From: Proteles cristata cristata
Taxonomy: Eukaryota > Chordata > Mammalia > Carnivora > Hyaenidae
Assembly (NCBI GenBank): GCA_017311185.1
Contig: JAESUZ010002706.1
Location: 372,001 to 436,000 of the forward strand
Direction of reading: 5' to 3'
Length of the DNA stretch: 64,000 bases
In this document: positions 45,424 through 56,790 of the stretch, piece by piece
Position numbering within the stretch: the stretch's first letter is position 1
Layout: each line of letters opens with the position of its first letter
The notes under the pieces: generated by a model
Told to the model about the DNA's origin: nothing
The model's input: the letters and a program-made list of their open reading frames with translations, nothing else
Databases searched by the model: none
Program-made: the position numbers and the translations under genes

Positions 45424-46394
45424 CTATGGCATGTGGCATGTCTGTTTTGCTCTTCGAAGAGACTCTCCAGAAGCACAATGGTCAGGATATGGAGCATAAA
45501 AAGCCAAATCCTAAAAAGTACAGATTTTTGCCTGCAGCCAGAAAGTAGCTCACTTTCTCCCCCTTCTTGGTCCTGAGCTCACATTGTTAGAGGGCTTGAT
45601 GACGTTGATTTCTGAGGGGCAGAAATCTAGGAGGGAGGCACGCGATCACAGCATGTGCAGGCATGTGCGTGTACACGCACACATTCTCACAAAGGAAGCT
45701 GTAATCATTGGTGGAGTGTGGGTGTATGTGTGAAAGTTGGGGTCCCTGCATGTGATTATGTGCAACAGTGCAGAATGGGAAGAGCTTACATCTGAGTGGA
45801 AATAAACAAAAATGAGAAACCCTGCGGGATGTAAACCTCTTCTCCAAGAGGTCCTTAGCCTGTCATGCCCTGATTGATCTCTTCCCATTCCTCCTGTCCT
45901 CACCTCACTCATTGCAAAGCAGACAGAGACCTCCCTCATCTCTCCCTCCCCAGGCTACCCCATGCCACCAAGAACACACAAGCTGAAAATACAGAAAAAC
46001 CCAGAGGCTGTGGCCAGGATGACACACACACACCGACTAAGTCACTGCCATCGCCCTGTGTGGTGTCCAGGTGAGTGGGGAGAGCGGCCTGACAGTGGGG
46101 GTCACTCTGTCACAGCAGGTGGAGACCACCATCCCCTGTAGAAAGGGAGGTGAAGAGGTGGGGAGGCAAGAGCCAAGACAAAGTCAAGGGTTCAGTGAGG
46201 GAAAGGCGGGGGGTAAGGCAAAGGCTGGTGGCAGAAGCCACACTGAGTGTGTGGTTGCGGTTGTAGGGGCATGATGCTTGTCCCCTGAAAAGGTGTCACT
46301 CATGACCTGGGGCCTTCCATGGGGGAGGCCACAGCTTTGGTGCACTCTATGGGAAGGCCTCAGCACAACATACAAACAGCGCCACTAGCACGCC
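45424..46394. other. Unique sequence with a palindromic alternating tract
   Basis: An alternating purine-pyrimidine stretch at 45662-45684 contains the perfect 18-bp palindrome 'tgtgcgtgtacacgcaca' (45664-45681). Otherwise no feature is recognised. Confidence 0.5.
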
Positions 46395-46582
46395 CTAATG
46401 ACTTGGGGTTGGAAGTGGTTAAGACCACAGTTTCTGGCTAAATCGTGATTTGATTTCCTCATCTAGATGTAGGTCACATTAAGCAGCTCTTTCAGAGTGT
46501 TGCTTTTGTGATTTAACCTATAGATAAAGCACTGGCTACAGTGCCTAGTGACTAGGTGCCCAATAAACATTCATTTTATTAT
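46395..46582 (+). repeat. MIR SINE, diverged
   Basis: 'gtggttaagaccacagtttc', 'gatttcctcatctagatgta' and 'gtgactaggtgcccaataaa' follow MIR from tRNA-related head to 3' end. Confidence 0.65.
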
Positions 46583-46869
46583 TTTCCAGCCCCCATCAAA
46601 AGTCTAAAATGAGGTAGCAAACTAGGGGAGTAGCAGATACATGTTATTACTTGCAACTCAGCTATGGTATGTGTTACCCAGATAAACATGCAAATGCCCA
46701 CTTTATGACCACGCAGTGAATATTAGCATAGAATGATAACTGTAGTCAGATAACCTCAACATTAATCCAGCATATATTTCAAAGTGTCACAGAGTATCAT
46801 GGTAAAGCAAAAACTGGCATCAAGCCATGGCAGTAACCCCTATTTGCCACTTGCTGAGCATCAGCCTGG

Positions 46870-47480
46870 CTTAGCCCAATGCCCATAATCAGCTAACAAC
46901 CTAATAGATGCTTTTAAAAAAATAAAATTCTGTAGAGCTTTAGATGTGCTTAATATTGACAATTCTATTATTGGTTTAACGAGTTTTTTCCAATCTTCCT
47001 TATGACTGATTGTCGGCACATCAAAACAAAAGCTGTGTTCCAAATCAACCGGCCACCACTGGACACAAAGTCGCTGAAAGGCTCTTACAGGACGGTGCCT
47101 GAGGTTTAACGTGCCATGACTCTATGAAGCACGTGGACATATTAATTCTTCGACCGGCATTAAGATGAACTGGCATGTCCATTTTAAACCCTTTATCCCA
47201 AGCAGCAAGCTATAACCTGCAATTATTACCACGTACAACATGCTTCACTATCGGCAAGAATGTTAACCGTCTCGGGTTCATTCAGCAGCCCTGGTATCAT
47301 TCAAAACTGTAGTTTTCATTTTATCTTTGGCCTGGATGGGACTGAGAAGCAGAAAATAGTTGCCACCATATCCAGCTGCCCCGTGACAGCTGGCAGGTGC
47401 CGGAGCTTCAGACACATGGCCCACAGATGCAGGACCACCTTGCTCGGCTCGGCAATCTTCAAGGCTAGCCCCTTCGAAAG
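46870..47480. promoter_or_regulatory. Candidate regulatory element, AT-rich with retained CpG
   Basis: No repeat or coding frame of note. Despite AT-rich composition, many CpGs survive ('tgtcggcac', 'caaccggcc', 'gtcgctg', 'taacgtgcc', 'gcacgtgg', 'tcgaccggc', 'ccacgtac', 'tatcggc', 'aaccgtctcgg'). Homeodomain-like 'attaattc', an E-box 'cacgtg' and 'gcaattattac' are present. CpG survival in AT-rich DNA suggests constraint or lack of methylation. This is my best candidate for a conserved enhancer; conservation is not tested. Confidence 0.4.
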
Positions 47481-47599
47481 AAGTTGTCTCTGAGAGCCTC
47501 TGAAGACCCCCCACGCTGTCTGCAGACAGGTCTCTCAGAAGGTGTGACCATCCGTGCTTTAGAACACATGAATAAGCAATTTGCTTGGCTATCCACGTA

Positions 47600-47680
47600 A
47601 CACACACACACACGTGCATCTATGCACACATAGATCTATACACATACATATGCATCAGCCTACGCTTATGCACATATTCC
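47600..47680. repeat. Degenerate CA/CATA tract
   Basis: A (CA)6-7 run is followed by interrupted 'acacatag', 'tatacacatacata' units. Confidence 0.75.
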
Positions 47681-47856
47681 ATGCATGACTACACTCCCTA
47701 TTCACCTTAGGTGACACGTTGGGTAGTGGTGTTTGTGGGAGAAAAGGGTTCATTCTCTGCTCAAACAGCTTCTGGAACCCAAACACTGGTTTAAACCCCT
47801 GGTTAAAGGGGCAAGCCCTGAACTCAATAGGTGATCAACCAAAATTTGTGGCAGTC

Positions 47857-47925
47857 AATCTTTCTGCTCTCTCTTCCCTTTTCCTAAAGCGACTAGCAAA
47901 TGTTTTAATACAGATGCCTTTTTTA
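47857..47925. repeat. Copy A of a local ~70-bp duplication
   Basis: It aligns with 48894-48963 at roughly 85 percent identity by eye, sharing the cores 'cctaaagc' and 'actagcaaatgtttt'/'gctagcaaatgtttt'. The copies are about 1 kb apart in the same orientation. Confidence 0.7.
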
Positions 47926-48090
47926 CCTGTGATCCTCCAGGCCCTGCCAACTGGGAGATTACCAGGGTAAGAAGTATCTAGTTCCTGGCCTCAGAAAATG
48001 TCCTAAAGCTGAAGGAGCAGTGTGGTGCTTTCTGAAGCTTTATGGGATTAGGATAATATGCTCTGGCTAGCTAATTGGAAAACCTTACTC

Positions 48091-48124
48091 TGCATGTGCA
48101 TGTGTGTGCGCACGCATGTGCATG
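48091..48124. other. 34-bp alternating purine-pyrimidine tract
   Basis: Strict alternation of T/C with G/A for 34 bp, combining TG, CA, CG and TA steps, of the kind that can adopt Z-DNA. Confidence 0.8.
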
Positions 48125-48147
48125 GGTCTGTGGGGGCTGGGCATTGC

Positions 48148-48175
48148 TGTAACCGATTTATAGGAATCGGTTACA
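48148..48175. other. Perfect 11-bp hairpin
   Basis: Arms 'tgtaaccgatt' and 'aatcggttaca' are perfect reverse complements around the 6-nt loop 'tatagg'. Confidence 0.85.
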
Positions 48176-48270
48176 TCCTCCCATCTCCCCACAATGAGAC
48201 GACCATGAATGTCTGGGCATCATCCTGCAAAAAAAATGTCAGGATTCCGTGTTTAAAAAGGGAGGCTTTG

Positions 48271-48487
48271 GGGGCACCTGGGTGGCTTAGTCGGTTGGGC
48301 GTCTGACTTTCGCTTAGGTCATGATCTCGTGGTTCGTGGGTTCGAGCCCCGCGTTGGGCTCTGTGCTGACTGCCAGCTCAGAGCCTGGAGCTTATTTCGG
48401 AGTCTGTATCTCCCTCTCTCTCTGACCCTCCCCTGCTCACGCTCTCTCTCACTCTCTCCTAGAAATAAATAAAAATATTAAAAAAAA
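48271..48487 (+). mobile_element. Felid SINE, young subfamily
   Basis: 'ggggcacctgggtggcttag', 'cgcttaggtcatgatctcgt', 'gtgctgactgccagctcaga' and an AAATAAATAAA tail identify it. The 14-bp duplication 'aaaaagggaggctt' (48255-48268 and 48488-48501) is perfect. Confidence 0.95.
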
Positions 48488-48501
48488 AAAAAGGGAGGCT
48501 T

Positions 48502-48893
48502 GGTTTACCTTCCCCATTGCCTTGCACAGACATGTGTTGCACAGATAAACACCTGGAGGGCAGTTCACAATTCTTTGAGGTTACTGCCTCTCACACACAG
48601 CTGTCAAATCACACCAGATCAACACGACATGGCAAATAACACTATGACACACAAACGGTAACTTTTGAAAGTACACTCTCCCCATCCTGGACCTGCCTGC
48701 CTTCCCCAGCGTGTGCTGCTGTCTTCAAACTAACCATCCTGAAACCGCTTAAAAGAGGCTGACAGGTAATTTATTCTGTGGCAGAGGATAGCAATTTCAC
48801 TGTCCGGAGGCAAGATACCCGACTGCATCAGAAAATCCATCCACTCATGGAAACAGGCTTAATATGATAACAATTCCAAGGGTGTGTGGTCGT
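48502..48893. other. Unique sequence
   Basis: No feature recognised. Confidence 0.4.
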
Positions 48894-48963
48894 AATTCTT
48901 TCTGCTCCTTCCTCCCTTTCCCTAAAGCTGCTAGCAAATGTTTTTACACAGCTTCCTTTTTTA
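48894..48963. repeat. Copy B of a local ~70-bp duplication
   Basis: Partner of 47857-47925. The sequence between the copies contains a SINE and other unrelated sequence, so this is a dispersed rather than tandem pair. It could also be two copies of an unrecognised old repeat. Confidence 0.7.
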
Positions 48964-49269
48964 AAGGCCCTCCAATGAACCTCCATAGAATAAATCAAAT
49001 ATTTCACCATGAAGGGTGATTATCAGGCACTTGTTTGTGGAAAGAGTCAACTATACAGGGGTCAGGGCCTCACTGCTGCTGTGGGATTTTTGCCCGTAAG
49101 TAGAGTATTTTTAAAATTGTATCTGGCTCTCTTTTTAGCAGCCCTGCTGAGCTCTATAGGGTTTCACTAGGCACTCGATAGAGAAGGCAGTGAGGAGCAA
49201 AGGAGGCTGATGAGCAGGGCGACCCTTACCTCCAGAGCAGAGTCAGGACGGCTATATGCCGACTCTTCC

Positions 49270-49420
49270 AAAATATTCTGACAGCTGTCCTCATGTGTTA
49301 TTTCTTAAAATCCATGTAAGGTAAAGGAGGTAAGCATTCCATTGTTATTTCTATTCTATACATGGAGAAATCTAAGGCTCGGAATACCTAAACCTCACCT
49401 TTTTTAATATTACCACAGCA
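49270..49420 (-). repeat. MIR SINE, antisense, diverged
   Basis: 'tcttaaaatccatgtaaggt', 'ttattctatacatggag' type block and 'gagaaatctaaggctcggaa' fit the inverted MIR middle. Confidence 0.55.
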
Positions 49421-49734
49421 AGAGTGGGCCCGGGGTTCCTTCCAGGGTAGACAACATTATGGCCCATCCACACGCAGGTGGTGAGCATCCATCAGAGACA
49501 GAGCTAGGACCCATGTCTGGCATCTCAGTCACAGACAATCCCCCGAGCTGGCTTTTGCCCCGTGAGACTGCATCTCACCCACCTTGCACAACATACAAAT
49601 TCTGAAAGGGATTTCTAGACATGGCTTTGTCACCGAGCTTGCGACGACAGCCTAGACAAGATGCTTTCCTTTACACTGGTTTAGAAGACTGATCTGTGAG
49701 TGCGGCTAGGAATTTCTCAGGCCACGGTCAATTC
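49421..49734. other. Unique sequence
   Basis: Nothing recognised. Confidence 0.4.
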
Positions 49735-49815
49735 TTTCCGGGTTTGCAGGGCTCAGCACAGTGCCTGCTCTAGTGTGTCTCCTCCATATGTGCTCGCTGA
49801 ACTGAACTAAGAATA
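49735..49815 (+). repeat. L2 LINE 3' end fragment
   Basis: 'gggctcagcacagtgcctgc' then 'catatgtgctcgctgaactg' follows the L2 3' end. Confidence 0.5.
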
Positions 49816-50014
49816 ACAGCAGAAATCACCTACCTCCCACGGACAGCCCCAAGTGAGGAGCCCAGGCTGGGAAACACCGGACACACTGCCCACGGATCCC
49901 AAGCTTGTAGAGTGGTAGCATGTCGGGGGACACGTGCCACCAAGCTCCACCTTTTGAAATAGTAATGAATGGAATTCTTTTTCATGTTCTGCTTTTAGAG
50001 TTTATTTCATGCTT

Positions 50015-50210
50015 TTTTACATTTCATATTATATATATGAACTATATATGTTATATAAAAATATAATCCATAATATAATAATGTATAAGTAATAATCTAT
50101 AAGTAATATATTATATATTATATAATTATATATAGATCTATAGATATATATCCTGCCTCTATTATCCTGATTATGTTATAAGTATCTGTATATATATATA
50201 TATAGTACAT
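50015..50210. repeat. AT-rich low complexity with (TA)n
   Basis: About 195 bp in which 'tatata' and 'ataata' units dominate, with several short inverted repeats such as 'tatagatctata' and a terminal (TA)10-type run. Likely a decayed (TA)n microsatellite and prone to unwinding. Confidence 0.85.
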
Positions 50211-50234
50211 TTAAAACATCTTTTCAGTCAAATA

Positions 50235-50345
50235 ATAATCCTATTCCTTGGCTACCAGTCAGGGGAACAAAGGTCTCTCAAAAAATGACTTGCCCAAGGC
50301 CAACAAGGCTGAATATCAGAGAATGGTGTCTCCAAAGGTAGACCT
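50235..50345 (-). repeat. MIR SINE, antisense, weak
   Basis: 'atgacttgcccaaggccaac' and 'aaggctgaatatcagagaat' match the inverted MIR core. Confidence 0.55.
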
Positions 50346-51039
50346 AGCCCAATGAGCAGGGGTCTTACCAGGCTGCACTTGGAGGGCCCCTCAGGGTCAG
50401 GAGGGCCAACTGCTTTACAAAGTAGCAAGTCACCAGTTGCTTACAAGAAGGACATTCTTGGCCTCAAGTCACCACTCTGTCAGAGTCAGAGGTGAAAGGA
50501 GGCTCCAGACCCTCAGTGGTTACACTTGGCCTTCGGGACTGGCCTAGGAGACCCAGGGACAAAAGCGAGGACAAATCTAGGTCTGAGGAACGGAGAGAGA
50601 GCTAACAGTGAGGAGCAAAGAGTTGGAGATGAAAGGAACACATTCAGAGTCACCAGCCAGGACCACAGAGGTCCCAGATGACGGCAGGAGAGGTGAGCAG
50701 GATGGTTGTATGTACAAATGCATGTAAGTAAACAGAGAAACAGAAAACAAAGGGCTTAAAAACCTGGAAAGATCGAATGAAGCACTCCCCGCCCCCAGCA
50801 CCCAGTCCATTTTCAGAAGTTTTAACAGATGTCCTTTCCACCCCCTTGCTTCTTGGGAATGCCTCAAGATTTTTACTTTTCGCGAATAGGCAACTTCCCC
50901 ACCACCTATGTTTTCTTTCTGGATTCCAATCTGCTGCTTCTCCATGGGATCCTTTCTGTTCTTTTGCATTTTTCCTTTAGATGCTGACCTTTGTCCTCCC
51001 AAATGTTGTTGTTCAGAGAAGTCGCCCTCCACAAACTCG
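50346..51039. other. Unique sequence
   Basis: A 151-codon minus frame (50577-51032) has a Lys/Glu/Arg-rich start and a hydrophobic middle but no recognised domain. Weak grounds for a gene; I do not call one. Confidence 0.4.
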
Positions 51040-51115
51040 TTTTATGCACTTAATAAGCACTTACCAAGTACTCACTGTGCTCCAGGCACTGGGCTAAGCA
51101 CCAGCCATGTGTGGA
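51040..51115 (-). repeat. L2 fragment, antisense
   Basis: 'cacttaccaagtactcactg' then 'tgctccaggcactgggctaa' follows the reverse complement of the L2 3' end. Confidence 0.6.
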
Positions 51116-51133
51116 ACAAAAACAATCCCAGGC

Positions 51134-51345
51134 CAGGTGCCTCGGTGGCTCAGTCAGTTAAATGTCCAACTTCAGCTCAGGTCATGAACTCACTGTTCAT
51201 GGGTTCAAGCCCCACATCAGGCTCTGTGCTGACAGCTCAGAGCCTGGAGCCTGCTTTGGATTCTGTGTCTCCCTCTCTCTTTGCCCCTCCCCCATCCTCT
51301 CCCTCTCCCTCTCTCAAAAATAAACATTAAAAACAACAACACAAC
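51134..51345 (+). mobile_element. Felid tRNA-Lys SINE
   Basis: 'aggtgcctcggtggctcagt', 'aggctctgtgctgacagctc' and a CT-rich middle identify it. Duplication 'aacaatcccaggc' (51121-51133) versus 'aactatcccaggc' (51346-51358), one mismatch. Lacks the young-subfamily marks. Confidence 0.93.
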
Positions 51346-51358
51346 AACTATCCCAGGC

Positions 51359-53594
51359 CTCCGGAGCTTAGAATTTAGTATAAAAGACAGACATTCAACA
51401 GGGAACCAGAAGCAATGCCTTTTGCTCCAGATTCTTCTGGGTGGCTTCTTCTTGGAGTCTCTCTGACTTATCTTATTCTGATCTGATGGACTTGAGGTTC
51501 TAGGTTGTTGGGTCTGATATGGCCTGGAGAGGTTAAATCCCTACATTATGCCCTAGGTGGGCTGACGTTGGGCAGGGTGGTGCTAGTAGGGTCCTAGAGG
51601 TTGTCGACAGTGTCAGTTCTAACTGGCTGAGCCTGTGACGTTCCAACTGTGCCACGGGCTACCACCCCGGGCATCATCACTGAGGAGAACCACCAACCAA
51701 GGTCTGAACTTCCAGGGACAGCAGACCTCTCTGCTGCTTTTCACACCTTCAGTGTCTCTCAAGGCTCAGCACCCCCAAGTTCCGTGGAGGGGCAGGAAGC
51801 GTTACCTAGCTGGAAGATATTCCTCCACTGCTGCTCAGAGCCTGTCCTTCCCTTGTAGTTGTTATTCTACAGCAAAGGCAAATCCAATCAGTGGCATCGT
51901 CTGTTTTATACCTTGTTCTCCTTGGGGGAGCATTCCGTCTCCTGGGCTGTTTGTGAACACATTGTAAAGTCCCAAGTCTTCAGAAAGAGGAGTCTTGCTA
52001 CCAGACGTTCAAATCTGCCGGGCGATTTTCTTCCCAGGACCCAATTCTACTGACACTCTGCATATTATTTTTTCTCTCTGAATGGTAAGACAGACTGATG
52101 GCTTCATGACTGTGACTTCCATGCCCTCTCACCCTGGGTATTTCTAGTGTCAATTTCTAGCTGCTGGTGGGCCCGTGGTCTGTTTCCCTGCACGTGCTCA
52201 GTCGACAGGAATCAAGGGTGGTGACGATGCTGCTGCTGGTGGTCATGGCCACGTTCCCCCTGGATTGCTCCCTGCTCAGCCTTCCTTTAGATACATCCTT
52301 CTTAATTAACCTCACGTCTGTATCTTTTCTTCATTACAGTGAAGGGAAAATATTGTCACTGGAGGATTCAGCAGAGAAAATTTCTGAAGACCAACATGTA
52401 GCATCTCCAGGGTTCCCCTTCATTTTCTAAATTGGCACTTCTCTCAGATTAAAATGAATCTGGCATCGCTTCTTTTTTTAAAAATGTGTGCTTCCATTCC
52501 AGGAAACACAATAATAGGCTGATCCTGTCAATGAGCAGAGAGGAGCATGGACCCACTGAATTACCATCGTTCCGTGTACTCAAACAGGCATCAACTGGCC
52601 ACACATGCTCCCCGATTCCTTCTCCCCAAAAGCGCTGCTTACAAACTGAGCCAGATCCAAAACATTTAGGTGAACTTAATTCTCTTGCCCAATTTTAGCT
52701 CTCATTATTATTTTTTGTCTGGAACCTGAAACTTTTATTTTGAAATTCTCTCCCACACATACTTTACTTCTTCAATTTGGAAACTGAACCAAACACTTAC
52801 CTCACCCTTCTAGCAGTGCCCTTTTACTCAGATATATTTTCAGGAATTAACTCCCTTCTGGACAACGAGGACCATATGCTGCATTTTGAGCATCCTGAGA
52901 GGCAGGTGGCATCTGGTAAAGGGACATAAGTTCTAGGAACCCCAGGTGGCCTGGTGCACATCTTGTGAAGGTTTGTGTTGGTGTGGGGTGGGAGGGATTG
53001 TCAGGTTTGAATGAGGGTGTGCCTGTCGGTGGGTAGACACCGAGTCTGCTGAACCACACACGTTCTCTGCCTTCCCCACATCTGAGGGCTGTGCCGTCCA
53101 CCACTTGTAGAGTGTCCATGCAAATCCATCGCTCTAGAAGTGCAGAAGAACCTGACAGTCACCATCCCTGCCCCCACACAGTGAAAACTGGCACCATCAG
53201 GCCCATTAAAGGGCTTCTCCTTAAGCTCGGTTCTCCTTAAATTCCTGATCTGGCCAACCAAATCACCTCACCACGTCTACCCTTATTCCAAATCTGCCAC
53301 CTGCTCCTTCTGTTATTTTTGAAACAGATGAGAAGAGTTTTGTCTGGAGTCACTCACATCTCAAACCATCTGATTTTTCTCTTAAGCTTGTGGAGCCCTC
53401 TCTTCACAGTAGCTCATCCATCCTCAATGGAGCCCTTGTGGGGCATGTCCAAGGAACACACCTCACAGACATACAGACACGTCTAGTTGCCTATTGCCTA
53501 TTGCCATGGGCAATAGTGCATAAATGACTTACCTCCATGGCATGAATCTGCAATTATTGCATTCTTAGCTCATTTGAGCTACTAGAAAAAAATA
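51359..53594. other. Unique sequence with a conserved-looking block
   Basis: No interspersed repeat recognised. The stretch 52285-52720 is AT-rich with 'cttcttaattaacctcac', 'aaaacatttaggtgaac' and few repeats, a weak regulatory candidate. A 110-codon plus frame (51635-51967) lacks domains. A near-palindromic 'ctattgccatgggcaatag' lies near 53497. Confidence 0.4.
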
Positions 53595-53899
53595 TCATAC
53601 AGTGAATGGCTTATAAACAACAGAAATTTCTCTTTCACAGTTCTGGAGGCTGAGAAGTCCAAGGTGAAGGTGTTGGCAGATACACTGGTGAGAGCCCAAT
53701 TCCTAGGTCATAGACAGCTCTCTCCTTGCTGTGTCCTCATAAGGCAGAAGGGGCTGGGGAGCTCAGTGGGGCCTCTTTTAAAGGGCATTTTACCCTAATC
53801 ACCTCCCCCAAAGCTCCATGTCCACATACCATCACATTAGGGATTGATTTTCAACTTATGAATGTTGGGAGGGGGACACAAACATTCATCCTATAGCAC
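53595..53899 (-). repeat. LTR-type fragment (MaLR-like), antisense
   Basis: 'aacaacagaaatttctcttt', 'cagttctggaggctgagaag', 'cttgctgtgtcctcataagg', 'attttaccctaatcacctcc' and 'gggggacacaaacattcatc' form the reverse complement of the family at 62473. I attribute it to an old MaLR-type LTR from memory. No coding part is present. Confidence 0.6.
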
Positions 53900-54654
53900 A
53901 CATCACCCTTTCAAAACTGTGATACTCACTTCTGGGTAGATAATGGTATTTTTCACACCCAAAAAGCTTTGAAATGTGCCAATTTGTGAAAAGAGGGCAA
54001 GTATATGGTTTGGAAAATCTTGCCTGATTCCATGGCCAGACATTTAAGAACCTCACTTCTCTGTCTATAAGGAAAGAGAGAAACATGAAAACAAAATTTT
54101 AGGGAGCTCCTCAGAGATTCTGTTCCCTCCCTCCAGTGGAATGAAGTGCTCTGGGTGGTACTAAAGGATGTCAGGAAGTTCCCCCTTGTCACTGGGAACA
54201 CTGCTGGGCTCTCCCTGTGTCCTCCCTGAGAGATTCTGCCTTCCACTATGGTTGACACAGTCTCTTAGGCTCACATGATAAGCTGGTAAAAATCAGGGTC
54301 ACAGTTACAGGGGAAAAACTCGCAGGTGCTTCTTGGTGGAGGGGATTGTTTACCCAGCTCTGAAACTGAGTTATCCCCTAATAGGTCCAACTCAGCTCTG
54401 TGCCACGTTGAGAAAAGCACACCAGCTAAAATGGAGGAAGAGAAGGCCCCAGGGCAGGGCGACCACTGGGCTGAGGCTAATATGGGACTGTGTGATCTTG
54501 GACATAACTAAGTCAGACTAACTCCCCATCTCCCTGAGTCATAAATGAACAAAAGTACAAACTCCTTACAGTTGTTACTGGCTAAATGAGATGGTGTACA
54601 TAGCCTGCTCACACCAGAGACTATACTTCATACATGTCGATAAAGGTTAGCTAA
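53900..54654. other. Unique sequence
   Basis: No recognised feature; short frames only. Confidence 0.4.
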
Positions 54655-54815
54655 GAACAACAAACCTTCCCACAATACCTTGCATTGCATAACCGTAATA
54701 GCCTGCTAAACTAGGCACCATTACCATCGCTTTACACATGAGGAAATTCAGACCCTGTGCTATTAAATATCTGTCCCATGTTGTGTAGAAGGTGATTCGA
54801 AAGCAGAATTAGAGA
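54655..54815 (-). repeat. MIR SINE, antisense
   Basis: 'caccattaccatcgctttac', 'acatgaggaaattcagaccc' and 'gaaggtgattcgaaagcaga' follow inverted MIR. Confidence 0.65.
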
Positions 54816-54994
54816 AGACTGGAATCTATTGGTTTTATCTGAGGGGGCCAAACAGGAAACCTGGTGAAAGCCTTGATGTGGCCTGGATGGTGATATCTGG
54901 GCTCCAGCCTCTCCATCGTCTTGAGCCTTCAATCTGCCCTGAGGGGGGGAGGACATTAACTTTACGCACCAGGCACCCTGATGAGGGTTTTAAA

Positions 54995-55200
54995 TAAGAA
55001 AATAAGTAATAGCTATTTCCACATAACAAGCATCAGCTATTCCAGTTACTTCATTGTATCCTCATGAAAACCCTACCTGGTAGGTATTCCTAATGGCCCC
55101 CCTTTGCAGAGAAGGAAATGAAGGAGCAGGAAGGTAAGGTAACTGGGGCAAGGCCGCATGGTGAGTAATGGGCGGATTTGGGACTCCAGCCTAAGGCTAG
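54995..55200 (-). repeat. MIR SINE, near full length, antisense
   Basis: 'aataagtaatagctatttcc', 'gtatcctcatgaaaacccta', 'ctggtaggtattcctaatgg' and 'gtaactggggcaaggccgca' follow inverted MIR through its core. Confidence 0.75.
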
Positions 55201-56639
55201 CTGGCCTGGGTGCCCTTGCTCTTGGCAGCAGGGTCATGGTGGACACAGACACCTCTGAATTCCTCAGCAGGCCTGGGCTTTCCAGCCCTCCCTTCCTCTC
55301 TCCACCCACCCGCGTCCATCATGTGCATTTTCATTAGGCATCTTTGCCTGGTGATCTGTTGATTTGTTATATTAGAATTGCAAACAAATGCTCTCATTTC
55401 ATCCTTCCATCCTCCCTCTCCTGCCCTCCTGGCATCTGGAATTCAGCATTGATTTTTCTGGTCCCGCTCCACTGCCTGACTGACATTTCTGGTTGATTTC
55501 CCCTCAGAGACCTTCAGCTGGCTGGCCGGCCTCCCACTGGAGCCCAAGATGGGATAGCTCATCACCTGGAGAAGCTGCATTGGACTTTTCCCCTCTTTCC
55601 CTGCTTGCAGGTGCTTGGAACCCCCCTAGACTCAGTCCTTGTTATCCAGTTGTTGGGTAGGCTCTTTTCAGTCCTTCAGGGCTCTCAGCTTGGAGGAGAG
55701 GGCAGGGGAAACTGGAAGAAATAGGCAGCCCTGTGAAGTAGGACCAGGTGAGTTTTGACTCTCTAAGTATTGATGTTTTCAACCAGACGTGGGGTAATTT
55801 GACTACTTGTGGTCTCTCCCTCCCTTTCTCTCTCTGTCTCTCTGTCTCTCTCTCTCTCAGCATTTAGTTTCTGTCTCTGATAATTATGTTGGATTAGGAG
55901 GTACCAAATGGAGCTACATTTTCTTCCCCGAACTTCATATTCCCACTGGATGCTGCCCAGTGGGTGCTTAAGCTGGTATTTTATGGAAGCTACTACTCTT
56001 CCAGTAAGATCTGAACTCTGTGCTCCGTAAAGTGGTCAGTGATGTTCAGATCAACAGGTTGATCTGGAGCCAACAGTGGTGGGCTGCAGTCAGCTTGTTG
56101 CCAGCTCAGGACAGCTGATTATTACATTTATAGGAATTTTGTGATCTGGTTGTTAAATCAGCTTGAGCTCATCACAGTGGGAGCATTTACACTACAGATA
56201 TTGGCATACGCTATAAATCAGGGCTCCCCCACGTGGAGAGCTAAGGGTTTAATGAAGAAGATGGCCAGTCATTTGGTCAGCTTAGACAAAAGGCATAGGA
56301 AGGGTAGAGCAAGGTGGAAGAGATGGAGGGAAGCCAAGGAATCCACATTCTTTGATATCTTGGAAAGAGCAACCTTTAATAGAACAACCACACCCCCTCA
56401 TCTCCTAACCAGGCCCAACTTCATTCCCTCAGCACCTATATGTTACATATATCCTGAGGAAAACAATCACTGGTCATATTTTTAGACTTGGAATGGAAAA
56501 AGGTGAAGAGACATAAGGGACTCTGGATTCTATCATTTCTTAGAAGCCATGAATTGGAGGTATAAGAATAGCAAAGAACTCTAAACCAGACACTGAATTC
56601 TTGATGCACATTTATACATAGCCCAGCCATGGTTCTCTC
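55201..56639. other. Unique sequence
   Basis: A CT-rich run lies at 55815-55860. The AT-rich part near 55318-55395 ('cattttcattaggcatc') is a weak conserved-looking block. A 114-codon plus frame (56141-56485) shows no domain I recognise. Confidence 0.4.
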
Positions 56640-56790
56640 TAACTATTCCTTCTACAAATGTTTATTCTCTCCAGCTAACTGATGAGCTCATCAAAGCAGA
56701 GATAATGCCTTTTATTTCTTATACATCTTTGACAGTGACTGGTAAGGTACTGAAGACCTTACGGGTAATTCACAAATATTTGGTTTACTC
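56640..56790 (+). repeat. L2 LINE 3' end
   Basis: 'ctgatgagctcatcaaagca', 'gagataatgccttttatttc' and 'actggtaaggtactgaagac' fit the L2 3' end with losses. Confidence 0.5.

Noticed and set aside
53490..53520. Near-palindrome 'ctattgccatgggcaatag'.
   Set aside because: Short, imperfect and without neighbouring signals.
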